Part shown: positions 49,845 through 56,946 of the stretch, piece after piece
Numbering within the stretch: position 1 is the stretch's first letter
How the letters are laid out: the number at the start of each line of letters is the position of its first letter
Source: an uncultured Roseobacter sp.
GTDB taxonomy: Bacteria; Pseudomonadota; Alphaproteobacteria; Rhodobacterales; Rhodobacteraceae
Length of the DNA: 64,000 bases
Assembly (NCBI RefSeq): GCF_947495025.1
Contig: NZ_CANLXG010000001.1
Location: 1,302,001-1,366,000 of the forward strand
Reading direction: 5' to 3'
Position numbers and translations under genes: made by a program
Notes under the pieces: generated by a model
Seen by the model: the letters and a program-made list of their open reading frames with translations, nothing else
What the model was told of the DNA's origin: nothing
Databases searched by the model: none

Positions 49845-50608
49845 TACTTCTCCGTTCCCGGAACATCGTTCCGAGTTGATTTTGCGTGATGACCGGATGC
49901 GAGGTTGCAACTGCCCTTCAGAGGGTCTATCTGTTGCGTAGACAAGGCGATCGCATACGGTCGTTGACTAGGGCGCGTCCTGCCAGGGGCGCGCTTTTTT
50001 CTTTTCTTGCTCCTTTCTGCTGGTTTCAGTTCCGTCGATTTTGTCGATGCCTAATTCGTTTCCGTTATCGAGAAACGAGTCAACACACTGTTTTTAATCA
50101 TGAAATTGCGAAGAAATCGCGTTCTTTGTCAGTCGCAAATCGTTGCACCACATCTTGTCTTCCTCCGTCCATTGCCAGCCAGAAATTGCTTCTGACCGCC
50201 TGCTTTGGACGCGGCGAAACGCGCCCAAAAAAAATCGACCTTGCCGAAGAGCAAAGCCGATATGACGCCGATCTGGCACCAGCCACCTGTCGATGGCGCG
50301 ATTCTGGAGGGAGGTCGTGGACACCGCTTCAGATCCGCATCAGCTTCCAAGACCGCACGTTCATGCGAGATCTTGGGACGGCATTGCCGTCTGCTTTTCG
50401 ATTTTTTGATCACGATGTCCATTCGGCGAGGAGCTGTTTTGCCGAGGCGTGCTCCACTACCTAGACGCTTTCGCGCCGTTGACGCTGAATACATGTTGGA
50501 TCCCCGATCTCTCCGCAAGAGGGGGACGCGCATTTTTCGCAAATTATTTCGCAGACTTGGCCTTCGTTTACAGGCACCTACGGCTGTATTTGGATAAATC
50601 TATGCATC
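49845..50608. other. 764-bp non-coding region between tns operon and cargo
   Basis: No convincing gene on either strand; the short frames present are Arg/Ser-rich without family features. It should contain the tnsA promoter. The only structured element recognised is a terminator-like hairpin at 49973-50005. Several TCGCAAAT/TTGCGA words occur but do not form a clear repeat array. Confidence 0.55.
49973..50005 (+). terminator. orphan rho-independent terminator on plus strand
   Basis: GCGCGTCC pairs with GGGCGCGC (one G-T) and is followed by TTTTTTCTTTTCTT. It points on the plus strand, although the nearest gene (tnsA) runs the other way and no plus-strand gene ends here, so it may end a short non-coding RNA or block read-through into the cargo. 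Confidence 0.55.
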
Positions 50609-50616
50609 TTATGCAT
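50601..50616. promoter_or_regulatory. two TATGCAT sites at 3' end of xre gene
   Basis: TATGCAT at 50601-50607 and 50610-50616. The same heptamer is repeated in the promoter of the XRE gene at 50919-50936, so these may be secondary operator sites for that regulator. Confidence 0.45.
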
Positions 50617-50914
50617 CTCGGGAAACATCGAGTTCAGATGCAACACGCCGGATGAGCTCTAGGAGTTCAGGTGAAGCCGAAACCCTCCTGAGCACGACGT
50701 CCAGATCTACGCCCTCCGCCTCCTTCCCGACACACCACTCCCGTGCCCTTTCAAAGGAAAAGCCATTGATTGTTTGACCGCCTTCGATCCGCGAGAGCGT
50801 CCATTGCGAGATTCCAATGACTTCGCCTAGAGCGGACTGTGACAGGCCAGACCGGCGCCGATGTTGGCGCAATTGGACCCCAAGGTCGGTAGGATTTACC
50901 TTGTTGTTCTGCAT
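50609..50914 (-). CDS. XRE-family transcriptional regulator of the QueC cassette
   Basis: 101-aa protein with an N-terminal HTH (LGVQLRQHRRRSGLSQSALGEVIGISQWTLSRIEGG in part: GLSQSALGEVIG, ISQWTLSRIEGG) at about residues 11-50 and a helical C-terminus. It is divergent from the HhH glycosylase gene, and the shared start region has tandem TATGCAT sites. The arrangement is that of an autoregulated repressor that keeps a cassette off until needed; that role is inferred. Confidence 0.85.
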   Translation of the reverse strand: MQNNKVNPTDLGVQLRQHRRRSGLSQSALGEVIGISQWTLSRIEGGQTINGFSFERAREWCVGKEAEGVDLDVVLRRVSASPELLELIRRVASELDVSRDA

Positions 50915-50936
50915 AGACTATGCATACTCTATGCAT
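50909..50936. promoter_or_regulatory. tandem TATGCAT operator in divergent promoter
   Basis: CTGCATA (50909-50915), TATGCAT (50919-50925) and TATGCAT (50930-50936) recur at about 11-bp spacing, one helical turn, across the start of the XRE gene and the presumed promoter of the cassette. The placement fits repression of both. Confidence 0.55.
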
Positions 50937-51699
50937 GACATCTTTGGAAGCCATCGGCGCACATCAGAGTGCAACTTTTTCTTCAGGCATGGTCGGCGCG
51001 GCCGGTCCGGACCTCCTGCCTGGCGTTCCGATTGGGCGCGAAGACCAGCTTCTGACACCAGCCTACTGGAAATGGCGGTGCGAAATCGGCGCCGCCGAAG
51101 GTCATGATTATGTGACTAAGGACGGCGCTCTCGAGGACGAGGTCGCCTTCTGTCTTCTCGGAGGCTTCGGCATCCGCATGGAGGTCAACGAGGCATTCTT
51201 TCGGCACCTTAAGGCTGCCGGCGCGTTGACATTGGAGGCCCCGGCGTCTGAAAGCACGCTCCTGGCGCTTCTCGAGGAGCGTATCGAAGTTGAGGGGCGC
51301 TTTCATCGCTACCGGTTTCCGAAACAACGGGCGCGTAGGATCTCAGACGCTTTGCGTATGCTCGCGGATTTCGATGCGACCTCACTCAACGACCTTCAGT
51401 TTCGCGAAGCGATCTGTCGAATACCGGGTGTGGGACCCAAGACCGGCAGCTGGATCACCCGCAACTGGCGCGGCGCCGAAACCGTCGCCATTCTCGACAT
51501 CCACGTTCTACGCGCGGGCTGGTATCTGGGCATTTTTGATCGCGGGGCTCGACTGCCGAAAGACTACCTCGCCTTGGAGCAGAAATTTCTGGAATTCGCC
51601 AAGGCCCTAGACGTTCGCCCCGCCGTTCTCGATGCCGTGATGTGGTCGGACATGAGGATTTTTGGTTCAAGGCTGGCAAGTAAGATCTTGCCCCACTAG
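50935..51699 (+). CDS. OGG-like HhH DNA glycosylase / lyase
   Basis: 254-aa protein. The helix-hairpin-helix is FREAICRIPGVGPKTGSWIT, with catalytic Lys169 (PKT) and Asp188 (ILDIHV), a 19-residue spacing equal to that of human OGG1 Lys249/Asp268. The family removes 8-oxoguanine or other altered purines from DNA and may nick the strand. The start is uncertain: ATG 50935 used here overlaps an operator; ATG 50920 and ATG 50989 (MVGAAGPDLLPG) are alternatives. First gene of the QueC cassette. In this context it may act on modified guanine and not on oxidised DNA. Confidence 0.8.
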   Translation: MTSLEAIGAHQSATFSSGMVGAAGPDLLPGVPIGREDQLLTPAYWKWRCEIGAAEGHDYVTKDGALEDEVAFCLLGGFGIRMEVNEAFFRHLKAAGALTLEAPASESTLLALLEERIEVEGRFHRYRFPKQRARRISDALRMLADFDATSLNDLQFREAICRIPGVGPKTGSWITRNWRGAETVAILDIHVLRAGWYLGIFDRGARLPKDYLALEQKFLEFAKALDVRPAVLDAVMWSDMRIFGSRLASKILPH

Positions 51700-51731
51700 G
51701 ATAAGTTGTAACTATTGGGGGAGGTTGCGTC

Positions 51732-52097
51732 ATGGGTGGAAGTGGGGGACCAGTTGATTACACCGGTGGCGGTGCAGGTCCAGGGGGCGGTGGGGGCGAT
51801 GGCTCTGACGGGGCTGATGAATGCGCTCTGTCCTTTGAGACACATCTGTTCAGCCCGGTGCCGGGCGTAGCGGACCGGCTCTCGACCGGTGATCTCCTGA
51901 GCATCCGCGTAGTAGGCGCCGCTCCCGCGCAGGTAGGTGTTTTCGCACCCACTTTGGGTGGCGCCCAGGCCGGATCTGTCGCGGGTGTTCGACAACTCCC
52001 TCAACTCATTGAGTGCCTGGACAGCGGCGTCAGCTATTCCGGCGTTGTACTTTCAGCCTCCGGTCCGAACATCCGAATCCGGATCGAGAACGCATGA
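51732..52097 (+). CDS. small protein with MGG/Gly-rich N-terminus
   Basis: 121-aa protein of no named family. Residues 1-27 are almost only Gly, Ser, Asp and Pro and begin Met-Gly-Gly, so Met removal would expose an N-terminal Gly. Residues 30-121 look like a compact beta domain (CALSFETHLFSPVPGV, LSTGDLLSIRVVG, LIECLDSGVSYSGVVL) with two Cys. A strong GGGGGAGG lies 8 bp upstream. The stop overlaps the next ATG (ATGA). Given the neighbouring QueC-like protein it could be a substrate for nucleobase conjugation; see findings. Confidence 0.75.
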   Translation: MGGSGGPVDYTGGGAGPGGGGGDGSDGADECALSFETHLFSPVPGVADRLSTGDLLSIRVVGAAPAQVGVFAPTLGGAQAGSVAGVRQLPQLIECLDSGVSYSGVVLSASGPNIRIRIENA

Positions 52098-53290
52098 GTT
52101 CCTTTGCCGTCGTCGGCGGCCTTTATGGGGAGCGGTGCATCCATCCGAATGTGGATGAACTGTACGGATCCGGCGGTCGCGCAGCCGTCGCAATTGCGCG
52201 CGCGGGGCACAACGTCGACTGGCACTACTATTGTCCAACCTCTTTATCGGCCGAGGCCGAGCAAATTGTGGCATGGCCACGACTTACTCATAAACCATAC
52301 TTCAGCACCCAGCAGATCACGTTCGAATATCACCATCCGCTTTCTCGTCCAGTCTTCTATCCGGGCGAGATCGATGCTGCCCCGTCGATCGAGGTTAAAG
52401 CAGCGCAGGTCCTCCGCTTCGGTCTGATGGAGGGCGATGCGGTGATCGACGCCGAAACATGCGTCTATGATCCCCAATCCACGAACGACCCACGCCCGTT
52501 TCATGAGAACGGATCGAGGGCCGGAGTCCTGGCGCTTGTCCTGAACAGCGCGGAAGTCTTGAAATATGCATCTGCCACGGATGAAGCTTCAGCGATCGCG
52601 CATCTCCGACAATCACATCCAGGGTCGATTGTACTCGTCAAGGCGGGCGCTGAAGGCTGCCGGGTCTATGAGGATGGGATCCTCTCGGGAACCGTTCCGC
52701 CCTACTGGTCCGAGCGTGTCTACAAGATCGGAACCGGGGATGTCTTCAGCGCCGCCTTCGCCCGCAACTGGATGCTCGAAGGCCAAACTTGCCTCGAAGC
52801 GGCCGACATCGCCTCTCGATGCGTGGCGCGATACGCCGAGAGCCGAACACCCACAGTGAGTCTGGAGGAAGCGGGCACGGACCGAAAGCCGATCGTCCAA
52901 ACGAGGGATGGTTTGGTCTATCTCGCTGGACCGATCTTCACCATGTCAGAGATCTGGATGATCGATCAGGTGACGGAGGCCCTGGAAGGATTGGGAGTGC
53001 CCGTGTTCTCTCCCTACCGGGATGTCGGCTTCGGCACCGCCGAAAAGGTCGTTTCCAGGGACATCGCCGGTCTCGAGCGCGCGACAGCCGTCTTCGCCTG
53101 CATCGATGGTACGGACCCAGGGACCATGTTCGAGATCGGCTACGCGGTCAAAAAGGGTATCCCGGTCATCTGCCTGTCCCAGAATCCGAAGCAGTCGGAC
53201 CTGACCATGATGCTCGGGTCGGCGAACTGTCATATCCACGACGACCTTTCGACAGCTGTGTACCATACCGCATGGTGGGCGCGGACGTGA
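52094..53290 (+). CDS. PfkB-type kinase fused to nucleoside 2-deoxyribosyltransferase
   Basis: 398-aa fusion. Residues 1 to about 265 are a PfkB/ribokinase-like domain; the anion-hole and catalytic motif is IGTGDVFSAAFA (GTGD at 213-216). Residues about 275-398 are a nucleoside 2-deoxyribosyltransferase-like domain with YLAGPIF and DGTDPGTMFEIGYA, Glu347 being the expected nucleophile. The first could phosphorylate a sugar or nucleoside; the second cleaves or swaps a base on a deoxynucleoside(-phosphate). It overlaps both neighbours (ATGA, GTGA), so all are translated together. Confidence 0.85.
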   Translation: MSSFAVVGGLYGERCIHPNVDELYGSGGRAAVAIARAGHNVDWHYYCPTSLSAEAEQIVAWPRLTHKPYFSTQQITFEYHHPLSRPVFYPGEIDAAPSIEVKAAQVLRFGLMEGDAVIDAETCVYDPQSTNDPRPFHENGSRAGVLALVLNSAEVLKYASATDEASAIAHLRQSHPGSIVLVKAGAEGCRVYEDGILSGTVPPYWSERVYKIGTGDVFSAAFARNWMLEGQTCLEAADIASRCVARYAESRTPTVSLEEAGTDRKPIVQTRDGLVYLAGPIFTMSEIWMIDQVTEALEGLGVPVFSPYRDVGFGTAEKVVSRDIAGLERATAVFACIDGTDPGTMFEIGYAVKKGIPVICLSQNPKQSDLTMMLGSANCHIHDDLSTAVYHTAWWART

Positions 53291-53880
53291 GGGTGCTGCT
53301 GTTCTCTGGTGGTGTTGAATCGACGGCCCTTGCGTTCCAGCACCGGCCGGATCGGCTTCTAACCGTTGATTATGGACAGGCTCCGGCGGTGGGCGAGTTG
53401 CGCGCTGCCCGACATCTTGCCGGCCTTCTCGATCTTGGTCATGATGAACTTGCAGTGGATGCGGCGCACCTGGGATCCGGCGATCTGGTGGGGAAACCGA
53501 AGGCGGGGCATTCAGAAGTCTCTGAGGCTTGGCCGTTCAGGAATCAGTTCCTGATCACCCTCGCAGCGATGAAGTACGCCAATTGCGGCCTGTCCGAGAT
53601 CCTGATCGGAACCGTAGCGACTGATCGAGTTCACGCGGATGGGACACCTGGATTTCTCGAACGCATCGGCGCGCTCATTCGGTGTGAATTGCCGTCGGTT
53701 TTGGTTCGCGCACCCGCAATCCATATGAATACCGAAGAGCTGGTAAGGACCAGCAAACTCCCAGACGAGCTTTTGGGCTGGACCTTCTCGTGCCATCGGG
53801 CTTCCGTCGCTTGTGGACAGTGCAGGGGTTGCAACAAGACGCTGGAGCTTCGGGAATGCCTTGCCCGTGAGGAACAATAG
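53287..53880 (+). CDS. QueC-like 7-cyano-7-deazaguanine synthase homologue
   Basis: 197-aa PP-loop ATP-pyrophosphatase of the QueC type. The PP-loop is SGGVES (residues 7-12, SGGQDS in the housekeeping enzyme) and the zinc site is C169-x6-C176-x2-C179-x2-C182, nearly the E. coli spacing. QueC activates carboxy-deazaguanine with ATP and converts it to preQ0. At 197 aa it is about 30 residues shorter than E. coli QueC, and no queD, queE or queF lies nearby, so a specialised role similar to Cap9 of type IV CBASS or QatC is likely. GTG 53287 gives the family-like start; ATG 53272 is possible. Confidence 0.85.
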   Translation: MRVLLFSGGVESTALAFQHRPDRLLTVDYGQAPAVGELRAARHLAGLLDLGHDELAVDAAHLGSGDLVGKPKAGHSEVSEAWPFRNQFLITLAAMKYANCGLSEILIGTVATDRVHADGTPGFLERIGALIRCELPSVLVRAPAIHMNTEELVRTSKLPDELLGWTFSCHRASVACGQCRGCNKTLELRECLAREEQ

Positions 53881-53881
53881 G

Positions 53882-54439
53882 TTGCCCATCCCTACACGCG
53901 CACCATGGCAATACATAATGCTGGCCGGGTTCGCCGCCTGCGTGCCTCTTGCGAACTGGCTCATCGAAAATGTCGGCGTCACCTGTGTGCCTGACGGCCC
54001 TTGCCTAGTTCCTGTCGCACCGGGGCTTGACGCACCGAGCGGGGTACTGGTGATCGGCATCGCTCTTGTACTGCGAGACTTCGTCCAGCGTTATCTCGGC
54101 ATCCGCTGGGCAATGGTCGCGATCGGGATCGGCGCAGTACTGTCTTTGCTAACCGCCAGCCCGGGTCTTGTTCTCGCCTCAGTGGTAGCGTTCGTCGTCT
54201 CAGAAACCATCGATCTTGCGGTCTATACGCCTATCGTCAAAAGAAGCCTAGCGTGGGCGGTGCTGGCAAGTGGAGTCGCAGGATCCGTGGCTGATAGCTT
54301 TGTCTTCGTATGGCTGGCCTTCGGCACGCTGGACTACGTTCCGGGTCAAGTGGTTGGAAAGCTATGGGCTTCACTGCTTGGGTTTGCCGCGCTCGCCGCG
54401 ATACGGGGCCGAGCTCAGGCGTTCGCCTCTCGCAGTTGA
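53882..54439 (+). CDS. VUT family (YhhQ-like) queuosine-precursor transporter
   Basis: 185-aa membrane protein with five to six transmembrane helices. The segment LVLRDFVQRYLGIRWA and the following ASVVAFVVSETIDLAVYTPI are typical of VUT/YhhQ proteins, which import preQ0/preQ1. TTG 53882 is chosen because GAGG lies about 9 bp upstream and it begins just after the QueC-like stop; ATG 53918 is an alternative. Coupling to the QueC-like gene supports a deazaguanine substrate. Confidence 0.82.
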   Translation: MPIPTRAPWQYIMLAGFAACVPLANWLIENVGVTCVPDGPCLVPVAPGLDAPSGVLVIGIALVLRDFVQRYLGIRWAMVAIGIGAVLSLLTASPGLVLASVVAFVVSETIDLAVYTPIVKRSLAWAVLASGVAGSVADSFVFVWLAFGTLDYVPGQVVGKLWASLLGFAALAAIRGRAQAFASRS

Positions 54440-54677
54440 GACTGTCTCGGTCGCGGTTTTAGCAACGCGAATGGACTGCACCCTCGAAATGCACGCGTCG
54501 CCGATCTCACGGACGATACACTGTTGAGGATTAGAAAACCCTTCTATCCTGACCAGGGTAGATAACGTCTCTCTGGCAGCTAGAATCGGGTACGGTTTCC
54601 TCATTCTCGGCATGAAAAACACTCACCTTCATCAAGCGAAAAGTGTCCATCAAGCCGAGGAGACTCCACCTCTCCAG

Positions 54678-55457
54678 CTAGCTGGCAAAGCTATCAAATA
54701 GAGATAATTGCCGCTTAGGCACCCACTGAAATGCATTGCTTTGATCCCACTCTAAAGCTCTGGCCCTCATGTCAGAAAGCAACGTTTCAGACAGCCTTTT
54801 TCGCGAGAAACCCTTTGCTTCGTAGGACAATATCTCCTCATTGGAGATGTCCTCAAGCCCACCTACAACGAACGCAGAAAGCCTTGGCCCGGTCAGAATT
54901 TCATCAGACAAGCAAAGTGTTCGGAGTGTGCGGACTAGTGCGCCAAAAGCGTTCGGATTGTCCTCCAGTACGAGCTCCAAATACTTTTGAGACAGATCAG
55001 AAAAATAATTCTGGCCGTAGTGGAGCGAACCAGATCGCCAGTCATATAGAATTGCGTCCCAATTGAAGAAGGTGGTTTCGAGAAGGGACAACGGACTGTG
55101 AGCTTCAACGACACCCTCCGCAAAAGCCCAAGTTCGCGACACTTCCCATACATCAAAGTTCCATCTTCCAAAACGAACACGATGTCCGCCAAACTTGTTC
55201 TGCACTGCTTCGTACCGCCCGCAGATGTCCATGAAGGCTTCACTATCATGCACCTGAACAACGGTATCTACATCGCTGGAGAAGCTTGGAGCACCGAGAA
55301 GGGAGATGTCTCTCAGAGCTCCACCAAAGACAAAAATATCCGCGCAAACAGATACTTCGTCAATGAAGCGCCCAACAGCCCTACGTTCAGCCATCGGCTC
55401 ATCAAAGAAGCGACGTATACGCTTCTTGGCGGCTTTCTGGTCAAGTGCAGGTTTCAT
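54678..55457 (-). CDS. poly(A)-polymerase-type nucleotidyltransferase
   Basis: 259-aa protein with a Pol-beta-fold head: FGGALRD near residue 44 and the metal-binding SDVD (D62, D64). This GG-x-x-RD pattern is that of tRNA/poly(A) nucleotidyltransferases, not the GS motif of CBASS CD-NTases. The helical C-terminal half is unlike the CCA-adding body. ATG 55457 has AGGAG upstream. It is 8 bp after the dGTPase-like gene and is the last gene of the four-gene operon. It may transfer NMP to tRNA or to a protein; target unknown. Confidence 0.75.
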   Translation of the reverse strand: MKPALDQKAAKKRIRRFFDEPMAERRAVGRFIDEVSVCADIFVFGGALRDISLLGAPSFSSDVDTVVQVHDSEAFMDICGRYEAVQNKFGGHRVRFGRWNFDVWEVSRTWAFAEGVVEAHSPLSLLETTFFNWDAILYDWRSGSLHYGQNYFSDLSQKYLELVLEDNPNAFGALVRTLRTLCLSDEILTGPRLSAFVVGGLEDISNEEILSYEAKGFSRKRLSETLLSDMRARALEWDQSNAFQWVPKRQLSLFDSFAS

Positions 55458-55465
55458 CTCTCTCC

Positions 55466-56908
55466 TCAGCAACGAAGTTCTCTAAGTTCCCGTTCGAAGC
55501 TTAGTGCGAAGCCGTCTGTCATACCAGAGATCATGTCTGCAAGCAGTTGGCAGCGGCGATAACCCAGCGGTAGGTCTTCGTTCGGGCTCTCGAAAACTCG
55601 CCGATAATTCTCGGAGATGCGTCCGTAAGCGTACTTCTGAAAGGGAGTTCCGGGATGCCCTTTGGTCTCCTTCTGGGGATCACCACGGCTAACGATAGCA
55701 GGCCAAAGCATATCCATGATTGAATGGATAACCTTGTGCCCTTCCAGCTCCAGCTCAAGAACACTTCGGTGCTTGTAGGCGTTCGCTAATGCAAAAGCTT
55801 TAAGCTTTTCGCAAAGCAATGCTGCACTTGAAACAGAGATCAGGTCTTCTTTCAAAGCACCTTTCTCGATATCGGACTGCCTCTCTAAGAAAGCCTCAAT
55901 GACGGCAGAAACCATGTTTCCAATGGCAAACACCCTGAACATCTGGGTGGAAATATCATTCACTTCATTCGGCGATAGCTTCACATCTTTGTGCTTTTTG
56001 TGCTGTGCGTCCGCTCGTTCGCAGACATCCCTTATCGCAGCGTCGGTTTCAGGTTCTCCGTCCGCTCCAGCTTGAAGGTAGCTGATCAAGTCTCTGTAGG
56101 AAACCAGTCCTTTCTTGACCGCGTCTTCTACATCCAAAACCGAGTAGGCAATGTCATCGCTAGCCTCCATCAAGAAAGTCAATGGGTGCCGCAGCCCCTC
56201 TTTCAGCCCCGTTTCTTTCCAAACGTCCGCCACCACATCAAGTTCCGAATGAAAGCACCCAAATTTTTTTGTCGCTATGTTTGACTTGTCCTGTTGCTCC
56301 GAGGTGACAGGGTACTTCATTAGAGCAGCCAGTGCGCCGCACGTAAGATTGAGCCCGAAGTTGTCGTTCATGATCTGGAGCTTGGTGAGCACGCGAAGCG
56401 CTTGGGCATTACCTTCAAACTTTTCAAAATCGAGACGCATACGCTCCTTCAAATCGTCTTGAAGGGTCAAGTCCTCACCATCGAGAAACTCGAATGCAAT
56501 ATCGTTGTTTCTTTTGAACCAATCACCAATGGCATACTCTCCTTGATGACCGAACGGTGGGTTGCCGATGTCATGTGCTAGCCCTACTGTCGCGAGAATT
56601 GAAGGCAAATCACGCTGATACTCGGCTAAACTAAACTTAGTTCCGTCGCGATGAACGAGTGCAACACCAATACTCCGCGCAATATTGGACACCTCATGGG
56701 AATGAGTAAGGCGCGTTCTAACGCTGTCGTTTTTTTCCAAAGGGAATACTTGGGTTTTGTCGGCCAACCGCCGAACGGGTGTGCTGAAAAGAACCCGATC
56801 ATAGTCTCGTTCAATCTCCGTTCGATCACCGCCTGCATTCAGCGCCTGCATTTTGTCGCTGTATATGTCCTTACGCCGGGTTTCGGACATAAGTTTGTTC
56901 CAGTCCAT
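55466..56908 (-). CDS. dGTPase-like HD-domain triphosphohydrolase
   Basis: 480-aa protein with the HD motif of the Dgt family: RTRLTHSHEVSNIARSIG (first His), GLAHDIGNPPFGHQGE (HD) and ASDDIAYSVLDVEDA (last Asp). The length is close to E. coli Dgt (505 aa). Dgt splits dGTP to deoxyguanosine and triphosphate; such enzymes can starve phage of dNTPs. ATG 56908 follows GGAG at 6 bp. It sits in an operon between TcmP and a nucleotidyltransferase, in DNA of lower GC than the flanks. Confidence 0.88.
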   Translation of the reverse strand: MDWNKLMSETRRKDIYSDKMQALNAGGDRTEIERDYDRVLFSTPVRRLADKTQVFPLEKNDSVRTRLTHSHEVSNIARSIGVALVHRDGTKFSLAEYQRDLPSILATVGLAHDIGNPPFGHQGEYAIGDWFKRNNDIAFEFLDGEDLTLQDDLKERMRLDFEKFEGNAQALRVLTKLQIMNDNFGLNLTCGALAALMKYPVTSEQQDKSNIATKKFGCFHSELDVVADVWKETGLKEGLRHPLTFLMEASDDIAYSVLDVEDAVKKGLVSYRDLISYLQAGADGEPETDAAIRDVCERADAQHKKHKDVKLSPNEVNDISTQMFRVFAIGNMVSAVIEAFLERQSDIEKGALKEDLISVSSAALLCEKLKAFALANAYKHRSVLELELEGHKVIHSIMDMLWPAIVSRGDPQKETKGHPGTPFQKYAYGRISENYRRVFESPNEDLPLGYRRCQLLADMISGMTDGFALSFERELRELRC

Positions 56909-56946
56909 TACATACTCCAAAATTTTCGGTTGCTCTCCGACTGGGG

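Noticed and set aside
50094..50542. Short minus-strand frames in the 50.1-50.5 kb gap, one ending in a W-TEED-like helix
   Set aside because: Arg/Ser-rich low-quality translations with no ribosome site or recognisable domain; at best a decayed remnant.
54678..55457. CBASS CD-NTase
   Set aside because: Motif is GGALRD with SDVD (poly(A)-polymerase type); the CD-NTase GS loop and body are absent, and the gene faces away from the QueC cassette.
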